Positions 12,301 through 26,300 of a stretch of 64,000 nucleotides of DNA are shown in pieces (position 1 is the stretch's first letter; each line of letters opens with the position of its first letter). The notes beneath the pieces were generated by a model. It worked only from the letters and a program-made list of their open reading frames with translations, was not told the origin of the DNA and made no database searches. The stretch is taken from positions 19,449,241 to 19,513,240 of the forward strand of contig NC_067285.1 in the NCBI RefSeq assembly GCF_020740795.1, read 5' to 3'. The stretch is from Apus apus. Taxonomy: Eukaryota > Chordata > Aves > Apodiformes > Apodidae. The position numbers were made by a program, and so were the translations under genes.

Positions 12301-15300
12301 CTCAGTGTTTGGCTGCCTTTCAGTTTGGTGTAAATTAAGAGCCAGTAATAAACAATGTGTACGTGTTCTGTTTAAACAAATGTGACTTAATAGACTGAAT
12401 CACCAATACAGTGAGGAAAAGTGTTAGTCCCCTAGCTGTATTGAAGGTTGGTCAAATACTTATGGACTAAGAGAAACAGCTTTTGTCTCCAGAAAGTGAA
12501 GCAATGCTTTACTCAACTTGTAGGAGTAAGAGGCATCCCTTCTAAATCAGTTTGCAGAAGGAGCCAGGGGGAAAGTTGGATCAGTTTTCTTTGCTTGTTT
12601 ATTTTTAAAATGGAAAGAGGAATCCTGTTTGGAACCCTTCATGAACTTCAGGAAAGGGGTCAGTAACAAAAGCTAGCATTCTTGAAACGCAAGGGTTTTC
12701 TTTAATGGATGCAGCATGAGATAGTTTCTCTAAAAAGTCTGTCACAAAAGTCTTCAGCAAATTAACAGGATACAAAAGGAAAAAGAGAAGGAGGTTTCAG
12801 GTTTAATCTTAGTGTAAGTTAAATCCCTCATTTACATCTTTTATAGACATCCCTCCCTCTCCTGTGTGTGTTGGAAGTAAGGAAGTAGAGTAGGCAAGGT
12901 ATGAAAGGTTTGTTGTGCTGAACAACACAACCTTATAAATTAACAAATGCCACTCAGGTTGCCTAAAAAAAACAACCAAACAACAACAAAAAAGAAACAA
13001 CAATTATTGCTAGTCAGCTTGAAAGTCTTGCCCCAGAGGGCTATCCTTTGTTTCCTGGAAAAACTCCTCAAAGGAAAGGGAATTCTGCAGAGATGGGTAA
13101 GGGAAGGAAATTAAACCCTCAGTGGGTAATGGGTTTCATGGAGACTGCTAGACAATAAGTGGCCCCAAGTAGCTAATGGATGACTGCTGTTTTGAGACAT
13201 CTCTGGAAGTGGAAGCATCCTATGAAACGTCAATAAAATCTGGGGTTGGTCATTCTTGCAAAGCTAACCCTGTCATCAAAAAACAGTTTCCATAGTTGTA
13301 ATGGACAGCGTGGATCAATTTGCACATTAGACATAAGTAGAAGAAAAAAATGTTTGTAGTCTTTGTCTTAATTATCTGGGTTTTAGAAGCATTTGCTGAT
13401 ATGGCTCAGAATTTAAGCAGTTGCTCAAGCTATGTTTGCTGTTTTCAGTCCATAAGTCTTCTGGAGAGAAGCAGTTCTTAAAGACAGACTTGAAATTATT
13501 GTATTACTTATTTAAAGAGTAAATTATCTGGAGAAAAGCAACTGTTGTCTGCCTCTTACAAACTAGAAATAAATGAGCAGTGGAAAGTTTTAACAGAACT
13601 CTGAAATTCATATTGAAGATACTAATTGAGGTGGTGGTAACTGACTAACAGTAGAACTCTTTTTTTTTTGTTGGCAGTGACATTACCTCTGTAAAATAGA
13701 TTTGTCCTGTTTAAACTTTTATCTTGGAGAAAGGTTAAAAATCAGTTGATTATCCTTACAGATTCCCAGGAAGGTACCATTTAACTAGAACAGGAAACCT
13801 GTCACTGAGTAAGCACAGACATCCCACAGCAGTATTAAATCCATAAGGGATTTTGTACAACAAAATTTATTGCTGTACTCAGTGTTGTAAAAATACTGAG
13901 AATTACTATGCTAGGTCATTGAAAAAGCTATATATGTTAAGCATTTCTAAGTCCTACATAATTAGGGTATAGAACAAGTTGTGTCTATTTATACATTACC
14001 AGTCTATAACATGGGCACATGGTATAAGTTCCCAGAAAAGTGAGTATTTCCCCTCTCCTCTCGCATTTGCATGTTTTCAGAAGTGTAAAACTTTTAAGGG
14101 GTATGAACTTATATTACAAACTGGCCTTCTTTGATTTTGCAGAAATCAGGAAAGTTTTATAACCTGACTTTTTGTTTTCTGGTTAAATTCATAATAACCT
14201 TACCAAAGACACAGAGACAGCTTCCAAAGGTAGGATGGGGCTAGCAGGTCAGCAGACTGGAGAACCATAGTTAGTCCCTGATCCTCTAAAGATAAAAGGC
14301 CATAGTGACTTGTCCTGTAGCCAAGAGGAAAAAAAAATATATTTTTTTTTACAAAGGTAATATTTATCAAAGGAGATGGAGAATCCATAAATGATTGTAA
14401 CAGGCTCCTTAGCAGACAGCCAGTTAGGATTTCTGGAGAATGACATGAGGTATAGGACAGAAACTCCATGGGTTGGTTGAGGAGCAAGAAGTCACGAGGA
14501 CTAGGAGATCAGAAGTGTTTTCCAGTAACCAGTGGTCACCAGGAAGGCTTTTTCTCACACTGCAAGGGGGATAGGAAGCACACCTGGATCCCAAAGATTC
14601 CCCAAGAAGTTGCCATCTCCTTCTTGCATCCTTAAAGCTTGCAAAGCTCTGCTCCGTAGATACAAGGGTTGGGCTTTTCAGGACAAGTAAGATTGTATCC
14701 ATTTGTCAAAAATAGTCACGTGCTTGGTGGAAAATGCTGGTTCAGTGTACCCACACTCTGTGAACGTATGATGAAATTGAGAGATGTCACTTCTAATGTT
14801 GTTTTTTTTTTTTCTGAATCAGATGGAGAAGGGAGAACTCAAATAATCATTGGGCTCCATAGAGTTAAACACCGGGTTGGATATTGTGATGTCCTGCACA
14901 GTGGTTCAAGCTCTTTGCTTTTGGAGACTGATCACATTTTTCTGCTTTCCAGTGAAACAAAATATTGCATTCATACCAAAATAATATTTTTTTAATCTGA
15001 AAATGCCTTCTTTTCATAAAGAAAATCCAGTCTTTCACAACTATATGTTTAATATTTTGGTTCAGGCACTCACTGATCAAAGCAACTGTTTGTACAGCCC
15101 TAATCAAAGCTGAATAGTAAACAGTAAAGGCCTCTCTTGTTTTTATAACCCTTTTTTCTAAACTATTACAATTAATAATTATATTAATGTTTGTTATGGT
15201 GGTATTAAAAAAACTGATTAAGAATAGGTCCTTCTGTGGATGATGCTGTGCAGGTCTAGAGAAGCAGACAAGTCTCTCTCTTGACAGACCTTAAAAAGTA

Positions 15301-18300
15301 TACAAAGAGAACAGAGTATTTATTACTGTTTTTCCTTGCCTTGTGACTGGATTCAAAGTGCATTGATTATAGTGGACTTTGAATCAGGTTGACTTAATAT
15401 TTTTGCCCTTGTTTTTGTATTGCTCTAAAACAATAAATAAATCCATGGGTTTTTTTTTAACTGAAGGGCAATGCAAGAATTCTGTGCTCTTAAGAATCTG
15501 ATATCTTTAAATCCATGGCTTGTCTTGAATTTAAATTTCATGTCCTTGTCCATTTCAGTGGATCAATTTTAGAAGTTAAATGCTAATACTTTTATCTCCT
15601 GCTTATCTTAATATTCATATGAATGAAGAATCATATTTGAACTGCTTCTGATCCATATTTTCATGTTCGTCTAAAATATGTTTCTTTAAATTATATTAAT
15701 GTAGCAACTACTCAGTAACTCTCCCTTAAGGATTTCTGATATATAACTTTTGCCTTGGATCTTAGGTTACCTTTTAGGTGAATCCTTACTTAACATTTTC
15801 TGACCAGAAATCAGTCGGTTATCAGAGGAAATCAGAGAAAGATTTGAGCAGAAATGGTATTAGCAGTGATGGCATCAGCTGTTAGTGACTCAAGTGAAAG
15901 TTGAATAAAATTTTACAATCAGAAGTGGTAACTTTAATACAGAGATCTGAGCTCTTATCAATCTGACAAACATAATTTCGAAAATTCTTACCTGTTATTG
16001 AGAAAACCACTGCTGTTGCCGCATATTTCTCTCTTGGAAGAATGAAGGAATGTTGTAGCAGCAAAGTAAGGTCTCCCGTTTTGTAGCAATCCAAAAATAA
16101 TCTCTGCTCACTGTTTTTGTAGGTAATTTGGATGGCATCTCCTTCTTCCCCTCTGTACCCCCACCTCCTTCCTTCCCTCCCTTCAGTGTAGCCAATGAAG
16201 TCTGCTTCTGCTGTATGGTTATGGTCTGGCTTTGAAGTTCTGGCTCCCTCTGCTGTTATATAAATAGAGAAATTCTAGAGATATTTGAGGGGGATAGTAA
16301 CTTCAGGAAAAAGCTCTGAAGCACGGCATGCTGCCCCCCCTGTGCTGCACACAAGTGTGGACTCAAGTAGGTGCACACTAAAGCAAAGGGACAAAATACA
16401 GGAACAGAACCTAGTCCTGTTCTCCTTGCTGAGGCAAGATTTCAGCTAGGCTCAAGGACAAGTTTGCCTGAAGCGTTTGGAAAGGTTTGCAGTATCAGTT
16501 TTCCCAATTTTTCCATTCAATCACAGACTGGTAGTGAAATTTTATTTTTGAAGGATCCAGGCTGCAAGTCCTTAAATTGTGAAGGAGAAGAGATGCACTG
16601 TTAGTCGGACAAAGAACCAGGAACCTAAGACCATTGAGAAAGTCTGAAATAGAGGAAAATAAGGATTTGGAAAAGTGCCAGTTTTCATTTATTTTCCCCA
16701 GGTCTTTCTCATGAAATACTGAGGCAGAAATCAGAGTTATATTTTTTTCTTTTGCATTGAGAAAATAGATAAATAGAATATTTTCAAGTGCTGTATAAGA
16801 ATAACCTGATTTTGGTTTTTATTTAAAGTGGGTTTTAAGCAAAGTTCAACTACTTTACTAGTCCAGTGGCTAAGGCTATTTCGGGGCCTGTCTAAAGGTG
16901 TGGTAAGTAGTTGTAGCAAATATGTGTTTTCATTTGTAGGTATGTGGTATGTCAACAGAAACCAAAAATTTCTATATCAAAATAAGTACAAGGTCTTATA
17001 AACTGTGAAAATAGTATTTCTTTTGTGCTAGATTCTTCTTTTCATTTTTTTCTGATACCAGCTATTATACATATGCCTATGTGCTTCAAGTTTTAGCTGT
17101 CATCTTTCATCACTAGAAAAATAATCACAGCAGAAGCAGGAATATTTAGGGTCTTTTTAGGGTATTCTGGCATTTCTCATATTCTATGACATTGAGAAGC
17201 ATAAAGCTGGAGTCTGTGTAATGAATTATGTAAGCTGGAGAGTTGTACTTAGTTACTGGTCATTTATTCAGGGCATCCCTGATTTACTTATTATTTTATA
17301 TTACTTATTTTCCCAGCCTTCTTTTCAGGAGCTTTATTTACTAGCTAGTTTCAACCAACACCCTCCATCCAATCATTTCCCTTTTATCCAGATGCCTCAG
17401 AAGGAGACAACCCTTTCTGATATGGTTAGGGACGGGGACATGAAGTCTATACTCCAGCTGAGAAGGCATCGGCCCACCCAGATCTTGAGCTTCTTGCCAG
17501 CTCCTTAGGAGCCAGAAAAGCTGAAATTATTAATTAAGCTGGTCTGTTCACTTCTGTTTCTTCCTTAATTTATTTATCATCTGTTTATTTGTTCTGCTGT
17601 TCAAAGCATTAAAGAAAGGGGAGGAAAGTCACTAGGAAACAGTCCTTTTACTGGGAAATGTTTTGATTTGTGTAGCTGTTCTTCCATCACCCTCATCTTG
17701 CAGCATTCCTCAGCCAGCCTTGTCTGCACACCTTCCAAACATACAAAGATATGCTGTGTCACTTTTATTCTTTCAATTCAGACCTCTCGGCAGAGCCTGA
17801 AAACTAGCAAATTAGCATCTACTCTCTTTTTAAAGTCAGCAGGGAACAGCTGTAGAACTGTTCCTGAAGGACTACTCAGTGCTTTGTTGCCCAGGGGTCA
17901 GGAAATGAACTATCAATATTTTTCTATGGTATCTGGGACTTTCTTCTTGTCGTATTTTTAGGATGAACTGCTGTAGGACAGTTCTGCGTTACGATCCTAT
18001 TACACACATATTTTTACCACATCCTGTCCAGACCATAGGGTAAAAATGTTCACTATTAAGAATATAATGTGGGAGCAGCACACGGGTGGATCATTCCAAC
18101 CCTGCACTAGTTTGTGCAGCTGGGACTTACACCCACACAGCAGTCATGCAGTGTAAGTCAATAAATGCTTTGGGGCTGCCATGCAGTAGCTGTCAGGACT
18201 GAAGCATAAAGAGGACAATAATGGAGCTAGCTTGGAGAGAGAACAGCTGCAGTGCAACAAAGGTGCAGATGCCTGTTTCCTCATCCAGGTGGGTCTTGTA

Positions 18301-19579
18301 TGCTTATTTCAGCACCTTGCTGAATTTAAAGCCAGTGACTGAAATGGCTGGTTTGAATCTGAACATGTTTAATTTAAATCTCCAATGTGAACTACTGTTT
18401 ATCTGTGGAGAGCCTATGTGAAGATCCTGACTCAAAAAGCCTTCTGAAAAATGCACAAGTAGTATTTGTATGAGGGTGCATAAGGGTAGAAATTCTTCTA
18501 TGTGTAGGACACTTGCTGCTGGGAAGCAACATGAAAGTACTGTAGTTCCAGCTATTGCTAGTCTTGTACTGGTCAGACTGGCTGTTTCTGCTCATATTGG
18601 TAGGCTTGCATTGACTCTAGAAACCAATGGACCAGCCCATGTTCACTGTGGATTGCGAATGGAGCCAAGAAACTAGCTGGCATGGTATGGGGCTGTCCTA
18701 GTACCCACACAGCATGTGCTCCTGTTACAGAAAGACACTGGGGACCTGTCCTGTTTTCTCTGCAGTTTATTAGATAAGACAGTTGGACTCCATGGGGATG
18801 ATGTGTTTCAAGGGGGTACAGATACATGGGGAAATAATCCTCTCTGTTCTGGCCAGAGAACTCCTTCCTGCAAGTAGGTATGCTGACAGCAAGGTCTCTA
18901 CCAACAAACATTCATCAGGTGCAACTAAGCATTTCCCTGGAGTGGCAGGATTGTCACAGCTGTGGGATTACAGCTGCACTCTGGATGACTTGAGGGTCTC
19001 CTCCAGTGCTTTTGTGTCAGATCTTCAGCCATATCAGCCTTTGCTGATGGAGCCCTGATGTTCTGTCCCTTTCCTTCCTCTGAGCATGGAATTTCAGAGG
19101 CCAATTCTCTTACAGCACATTTAGCAAATCTAATTGTGGTCCAGCATCTGGAGTCTTGCTCTCTCTGTTAAGCACTGTTAAGCAGAGAGAAAACAGTGTC
19201 CACGAAGAACAGTACTAGGTACTAGATGAAAAAAGTATGGAAAAAATGTACCATGTACATAGTCCATGTGTATGCTAAGCTTAGCAGGTCTCCCTGGCAT
19301 GCACAAGTTTCATTTTGCTTTATTTTGTCAGAATCTTTACAACTGTCTGAAGCAGAATTGATATTTTAACCATTTTCAGCCTTCTCCAGTTTGTTCATAA
19401 CCCTCCTCCCATGGGGTGGAGCTATGAAACTGATATATCTCCCCAAGTTCTTCTGAACTGTTTAAATTCTTTTCAAGTCTTTAGGAAAACCCTGTTACTC
19501 CTGGCCCCCAAGGCAGGCCCTTATAAATGCATCTAGTGTTTAGGAAGCTGACAGAATGATTCCTCAGCAGCGGAAAGAT
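9346..19579. other. Spacer between NPY4R and the MSMB cluster
   Basis: No gene recognised. It presumably holds the upstream exon and promoter of NPY4R, which I could not place. It contains an imperfect TATC/TGTATC-type microsatellite near 11,005-11,060 and a possible MIR remnant near 11,985-12,110. The open frames are short and have no family features. Confidence 0.45.
11985..12110 (+). repeat. Possible MIR/CORE-SINE remnant
   Basis: The order of short blocks fits the MIR core: CACAGGTAAGGGGACTGAG, then GGAGGTGAGACATGAGTTGTCC, then GCAGGGCTTAAATCTGC, standing for the consensus GCAGAGCTGGGATTTGAAC. It is diverged, and a weak chance match cannot be excluded. Confidence 0.4.
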
Positions 19580-20065
19580 GTGGACTTTCTGGAGTGGGTA
19601 CTGAGGAGGGTCATAAAAATGATCAGAGGGATGGAGCACCTCCCCTATGAGGAAAGGCTGAGAGAGTTGGGGTTGTTCAGGCTGGAGAAGGGAAGGCTCT
19701 GAGGAGACCTTATAGCAGCCTTCCAGTACTTAGAGGGGGCTTATGAGAAAGACAGGGACAAACTTTTAAGCAGGGCCTGTATTGATAGGACAAGGTGTGA
19801 TGGTTTTAAATTAAAAGAGGGTAGACTCAGACTAGACATAAGGAAGAAATTTTTTACAATGAGGGTGGTGGTACACTGGCACAGGTTGCCCAAAGAGGTG
19901 GCAGATGCCCCATCTCTGGAAACATTAAAGGTCAGGCTGGATGGGATTCTGAGGAACCTTGTCTAGTCAAAGATGTTCCTGCTCACTACAGGGGACTTGG
20001 ACTAGATGACCTTTAAAGATCCCTTCCAATCCAAACTATGATTCTATGATTTTATGATTCTATCT
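19580..20065 (+). mobile_element. CR1 LINE, 5'-truncated 3' end
   Basis: About 490 bases of the 3' end of a CR1 non-LTR retrotransposon. The decayed end of ORF2 is recognisable (the GGAGCACCTCCCCTATGAGGA and GGCACAGGTTGCCCA segments), followed by the short 3' UTR (CTAGATGACCTTTAAAGATC, CCTTCCAATCC) and the diagnostic terminal repeat ATTCTATGATTTTATGATTC. The ORF2 part is broken by stops, so this is an old insertion. Confidence 0.93.
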
Positions 20066-21255
20066 TTGTATCTCCTTATATATATATAACTGGATGAAAC
20101 CCTCAGCAATTGGAAAAGTGAAGGCCCCTCCAGTGTCTGTTGCTCAAAGGTTGTTGGAAGTCATGTTCAGCTCCACTGATGTCCACTCCATTACTACCAA
20201 GAAGGCACAGGTGAATATTGTTAAAGGGACCTCCTACTAGCCACTTCTAACTAAACTTGAGGGCCAAAGTTTTGAGAAGCTACATTTGTATTTATCATTT
20301 TACCTGCTTCTCTGAAACAGTTTAATGACTTTCTGGTAGCACCTGGAGCCATAGATGGGTTTTCTTCCAACCACTGGTAAGCTGTTCTCTTTAGTATGTG
20401 CAGGTTTTCCACTTGTATGCTCTCTGTACTGCACTTGAAAATAGACCATATGACTATGGTTTTCCACAGTACTACAGCTGAAATATTTCATTGTAATGCA
20501 CTTGACAAGACAGAGGAAAGGCAGATTAAGAAAGCACCTATGATGTCAGTGTTGAATAAACTGAATGCACTCAAATCATTTATTTGAGCCTTTTAAGCTG
20601 TACAGCACTCATTATAATTGCTATTAATATTGTCTAAATATGTTTTATAGGATATTTCTTATATAAACCACTTTCATGAACTTTGTACCAGACACAATGT
20701 AGTGCCTGAACTCTACTGGCTAAACATGTTTTACAGTCTAGGTTTTCTGTACAAACAGCTTTCATGGGGTTGTTTGTCAGTGGACTTTGATCCAAACAAG
20801 ATTATTGCAGGAAATTCAACCCTGATATGGTAGGCTACAGAGCTATTTATATGGCATTTCTTTGCAGCAGGTTGGACATTCAGGCATGAGCTTGCCTTTT
20901 TTGTAATGTATGCGTCATCTCCTGGAGACTAAGTTTCCCTGAGCATCTGCACTAATGTATTGACCTACACAGAGCACCAGGGTAGGGGAGGTTTTCAAAG
21001 GGCTGTTTTCTGCTTTGTTTCATCCCATTCTTCTAGTACTTGTGTTCTTGAGGGAATGTCAATGAGTGTATTAGCATAATGAATCTGTTTGTCTGGCAAC
21101 AATTTATATAATACCTGTTACTCTAAAAGCTAGATTATTTCCAAATCAGTAATTAGATTTACAAACATTTACAGACACCATGAGTTATTCTGTTTTCAAC
21201 AAGACCAACCAGTGACTACTTAGAAGGAAAAGCAGTGTTCTGATGTATGTGAAAA
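20066..21255. other. Spacer between a CR1 tail and MSMB copy A
   Basis: No gene or repeat recognised apart from a short TA run just after the CR1 tail. The right end, near 21,256, is the likely transcript end of MSMB copy A. Confidence 0.5.
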
Positions 21256-21261
21256 TTTATT
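21256..21261 (-). terminator. Poly(A) signal of MSMB copy A
   Basis: AATAAA on the minus strand, 244 bases past the copy A stop codon. It is the first canonical hexamer I noticed in that direction. Confidence 0.55.
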
Positions 21262-21504
21262 TAACTCTGGATCCCAACAGGAAAAAAAGTCACAAAGTTA
21301 TCTGTGATAAAGCTTCATTACAAATGTGCATGTTACAAGACACCTAGTGTCAGAAACAAGATAGTTTTGGCACAATTAAAGCTGTGAAAGTCACAAAGCA
21401 AACTCATTCCTCCTGAACCTATGCTGCTTTCCTCTAAAGGAGAGATCCAGAGCATGTTCAACTCCTAGGGCAGGCGCAGAAGAAATTAAACACATCGTGG
21501 CATC

Positions 21505-23282
21505 TTAACCAATGCCATTGTAGACTTTGCAGCTTATGTCAGGATTAGTCTTCTTCACCACACGAACAGAACAGCTTTTCTTGTGGAACAGGCCAACACA
21601 GTTCACCCTGTCATAGTACTTGGGAATTGAAACCCTGAAATGGAGAAAAGCAAAGAGAAAATCAGCAGGAACACATGAGATTTAGAGCAGTACATGTGTG
21701 TCCTGTTTTGGTAGCAGGAAGGGTGGGCTCTTTGCAGTATGGGAAGGATGTGGAGCAGCTCTGGCCTGATGAGATGCTTGCGGACAGGCCACTGGTCTGG
21801 TGCACAGCTGCAGAAGCCCCATTATGTATGTGTGTTGTTGGGTATTCAGGCATCTGGAGACAAGCTGCTGAATAGAAGGAGGAAGAAAATTGAGGCTAAA
21901 GGAAGTCATACACCCAGATTGTGTCAGAATCAAAACAAGGACCAGGTGATGAGGAAGAGTTGTATGCTGGGAATACCCTAACTGTGTTTCACCTTGTTTC
22001 TTCTCAAAGAAATCTAGGTGATTGCCAGATTATTCTGCTTAGTCACTATTAGAGCTACCTAGGAAACAGGAATTTTGCTCATGGGGATATGAAATTCTAA
22101 CATACAGTTTCAACAATATTCTTTAAGTCTAAACATTTCAACCAGTTCTTGAATAAGCAAACAAATTTGAACAAACTTACAAGCTACAGCAAATCATTGC
22201 AGACATCTTACACCTGCACTGGTAACAATCTTCATTCTTCCACACTGCACCAAACACATAGAGGTTTCTGTTTGAAAGGCACCCTGCATGCACACACCAG
22301 AAAATGATAGATAGTAGATCAGTACGAACATGTATCAGTAGACATAGACCACAGTCTTTATGTTTATGGACTAGCAGTCGTGTACTGATTTCCATACAGT
22401 CACACTAGGGAAGAATCTAACCCAGTCCTCTGCAAATGAGACACCATGTCTTTGTTCCTGAAGTTTGCATGAATGTATGACATGGCATGATAAAGTCATA
22501 GCAACCACATACCAGAGACGAGCTATGCTGCTATGGTGAAAGATTTGAGAAATATCTTAGCTTATGGCTGCAGTAAGATCTTTCTGTCCTTTCTCATATT
22601 CAACACACAGGTCTATTATTTCTCCCTCCTCCCAATTATTATTAGACTTCACTTTGCTCTGCTAAACTGAATTTAAACACCAGCTGTCTTGTCTTTGCTT
22701 TGATTTTAGTGGCAGGTACCCACTTCAGGCTAGCCAATGCTGCTTGAAGGCACATGGTTTCTTGCCACATGGGCAAGGACTTCAGTTATACATCAGACTA
22801 GAGGCTAACTATTGAACTTAATAGAGTCACTCTTTCTGTGTCCAGAGATGCCTCCAGGTGGGTTGATTCCCGAGTAAGCAGCTATTTGGATCATTCCTCA
22901 GCAAAGAATGCATTGTACCATTAACACTTTTCCAAGAGGAAAAATAAAAATAAAAAAATAAATAAATGCCACTTTGAATCTCTGAATTAACGCTTCAGGG
23001 ATGTCTAATATATTTGCCATTCTTACCATACTTGCTTGCTGGTCTAAAGTAACAGTGAGCATCACACAGAGTCCTTGACAAGAGAAGGATCAAGCAAAAA
23101 ATCGGCAAGAATTTCTAGAAAAGAAAAAAGAATCTTTCTTTAAAATTAGGTGTTTTTTTCAAAGGTCTAGCAGACTGACTTGTACAGAATTAAAGATTAG
23201 TCCTACTATTCCAAATAAACTCAGATTAAAAAATACTTTCAGTTTATATACACACAGACACTATAAGCTACTAACTTACCAT
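21505..23282 (-). CDS. Beta-microseminoprotein-like, copy A (cationic)
   Basis: Secreted MSMB-family protein of 107 residues. Four exons, minus strand: the exon 1 ATG only, 23,280-23,282; exon 2, 23,027-23,114; exon 3, 22,181-22,283; exon 4, 21,505-21,634. All introns are GT-AG and the phases join cleanly. Exon 2 encodes a signal peptide ending LCDA, with the mature chain starting HCYF. The mature part has ten cysteines in family order, including CYQCRC and the CC pair. Exon 4 reads VSIPKYYDRVNC and ends NGIG. By count the mature chain has 14 Lys/Arg and 4 Asp/Glu, about +10. Intron 1 is only 165 bp. The family is known from vertebrate secretions; the molecular role of bird copies is unclear. 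Identity as an MSMB paralogue is secure; its one-to-one orthologue is not assigned. Confidence 0.93.
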
Positions 23283-23322
23283 ACTTGCATGGGCTGCTCG
23301 CGTTTTGTAGTGAGGAGCTGTG

Positions 23323-23334
23323 CATATTTATATA
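23323..23334 (-). promoter_or_regulatory. TATA box of MSMB copy A
   Basis: TATATAAATATG on the minus strand, about 40 bases before the start codon. Transcription starting about 30 bases downstream would leave a very short leader of roughly 15-25 bases. That leader holds a second ATG at 23,288-23,290, out of frame with the gene. Confidence 0.7.
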
Positions 23335-26300
23335 CAGTGGGGAAACAATGGTCAGTGCAAAGGGAGGTGATGTAAATGTGAGCACCATGGGTGCCAATGG
23401 ACATTCTAACCTCTTCTGATCATCGATCAGAATGTGGCACCTCAAAAAGTCTTGCACAGGCTTCTTTTGTGCACCGACACACGTTGGCATCATGATCACC
23501 ATTGTGCTGGTATAAATCTGAAGAAACTCCAGTAGATAGAATATTTATTCCACATCAATATTCATGTCAGTAGAAGGGACTGACCCCCAGAAAGCTGCAC
23601 CTCCAGAACTGGCAGACCATCAAGGAACAGTGGGGAAAGGGCACATGCTAAGAAAGGCAGGGCACTATTGTTCAGCTGACCCGCTGCAAGGAGATCGCCC
23701 CCAACTATGGAACAGGCCATTCATACAGTGCAGTGGTGTGGAGAGTCCACTGTTCTTGGACTGATTTATTATAATTTCAATTATTTTAGGAGACATACAT
23801 TATTTTGCCCATATTTAGCAACCTGCAGGGACTAGCTGCGGTTTCATATTTTCCAGTTGCTGAAGCAAAGCTGGGCCTGGGGAATAGAAGTAGATCACCA
23901 TGAGCCAAGAGCACTTTTTTAGGCAACAAAAGTGACATGAGCATTGTCTCAGTCCAGAAATTAACACAACAGTCAAAATTATTGTCCCTCATGGCTCCCT
24001 TCCTGACAGCAACAACAGCGATGCTAAGAATTGGGAGTGGCAAAGAAAGAAAAAGTTCAAGTTTTCTTTCACCACATGCATGCCCTGCCTCTAACATAGC
24101 TAGAATGGGACACCACCTGTAGTGTTCTTTCTGCAACACTAAAATTAGGACATTCCTTTCAATACACATCTTGCCACAGGTGTTCAGGTCTTTAGGTAGT
24201 TAAACCATTGCAACACACAGTATGTGGGACCGCATCTCAAAACCAGCCAGAAAAACTAGCACAGATCCCTGTGGCTGCATCAGGGGCTATTGGGATCCAG
24301 TGTTTTCCTGAATTGTTTTAAAAGTTACCAAAGGATTCCCACCATAATGAGTCACACCGGATTCATTAGCATGGCTCTTTCAGCACGCTTGGTTTTATTT
24401 AGATGGCTTGACTGGTATAGTTGAACTTCATTAGCTTCCACTGATTGACAAATAGCTGCCCTGGAAGTGGTTTCTGGATAAAAGGGACAGTGGCAGAAGG
24501 ATTGTGGTCTCCTGAGGGAGATGGAGTAAAGGAAGTGCTGTGGAGGAAGTACTCGCTGTTTGTTGTGACAGATTTTATTTATGTAAGTTGCTTTTTGTTA
24601 TTTATGTGTACTTAGTGAGAGGCTTCAGAGCTTCTGTTGTAGTTTGCTTTTAACTTGGCAGTACAGCTGTCAAGTTTCATGTTGATGTTGTGATTTTGGT
24701 CGATTATGCTCTGTGTGTAGTTCTGCTGTAGGAAACAGTTGTGTTTCATTTGCAAAAATACTACTCTGGTAATCCTTAAATGAATGAACTTCTATTTGAA
24801 GGGAACGATTTGCTCAAAATTACTTTCTTCAGAGGCAAGAAGGTGAAAAATCTAATATATCTCTAAAACTCTTATGCCTTTGAGTATACAGTAGGAATTT
24901 TTTTAATTGAAGCCATTTGATTAGGCTCTAGTGTAGCTAGAGGCCAGACCCACTTCTCACCTGTCCCTGCAATAACTCTAGACAAATCTTGTGCTGCTTC
25001 TTGAAGAGGGATAAACACTAGCATGAATAATACCTTTAAAAAGAGTACAGTCACAGGAATGTAACAAGGAACTTCTGATTTGAGAGGCATGCTGATTCCT
25101 AAATTATTCTCTTAAGATTATTAGTTAATTATCCTTTATTCCTCAGAGAGAAGTAATTATTAATAACTTTATAGTTCTTACTGTTTCTCAAGTAGACAAA
25201 TTTATAAAATATACATATAAAATAGGGAACTGAAGCGTAGAGTGATAAGTCTACTGCTGCCCCAAATGCCTGGGTAGTTCTACCTCCTTAGCCTGAAGTG
25301 TATAATAAAGCATGGTGTGGGCATTTTTCCTTAAATATATATGTAAAAAACAAACATATTGGATTGCAGACTCGAGAATGAACAGACCAAGTGTTTATGA
25401 AAACCTGTAATATTGAATGATTTGTCTATGGGTTCTGTAGCAGAGCAGAGGCTGAACTTGTCTCTGTTCATGTTCTTGTTGACCTGCTTGGAATACAAGG
25501 TTTTTCAGGTCAAATGGGTAATAAAGGAGAAGTTTCTCTGTTTTGCAGATGTAAATGAAGTTACTTTTTGGGACTGCAACATTAAGCAAATGTCCCCTGG
25601 GAGTTCCTCTGTTAAGGGAAGGTCAAGTTGTCCTAGCCTTGCTTGCCTAGCTAATGGCTGTGACAGATGAGAAAGCTGAGTAGTTCTGAGACATGGAGAC
25701 CATAGCAGTTTGCTACTTTCCCTCTGTAACTGCTCACTTAGAGTCTGTTGTGCTGGAAAGGCTTGTAGCCCACCCTACTCTAGACATACAGACTGAAGTC
25801 AGCTAACTTCTTTCACTGCCAGTGGGGGTATGGCAACAGCTCAGGTTGAGGTCCGTGAAGCGCTGCCTTTCTCTGTTTACCTTCTTCTTGTGTCTGCCAA
25901 GAAAGCTGCCAAAATAAACTGGTCAAGTAATGTAGTGGCTTTATTAAAACAGTGACTCTGTGCCAAGCCAAGGAGGCAATTCTGTCCTGGAAAGCTTTTG
26001 CCAATTAGAAGGATTAAAAGTTTTCTGTGGAGATGCCTGTAGTTGGAGGGTCTGAGCTGTGGTCATCCCTCAAGCCAGAGGAGGTGACTGGATGGTGGCT
26101 GAAGGTCACCAAGGTTCTGACTAGATTATCAATTCCATAATTTGCCTAAACCTTGCTCACATCAAAACCTTGTCATGATATGAAGAGACCGTTAATGACC
26201 ATATTTAGAAGACAGTGCCCCTGGGTCACTGCTCGGGGATGGATGAACTGGACTCTGCCGGGCTGGAATAGCAGTGTCTGTCTTCCTGTTAGACAGGAAA

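Noticed and set aside
9600-21250. Search for a fourth MSMB unit left of copy A
   Set aside because: No CC-pair exon 3, no lysine-rich exon 4 and no ATG|GT first exon with a following signal-peptide exon could be found.
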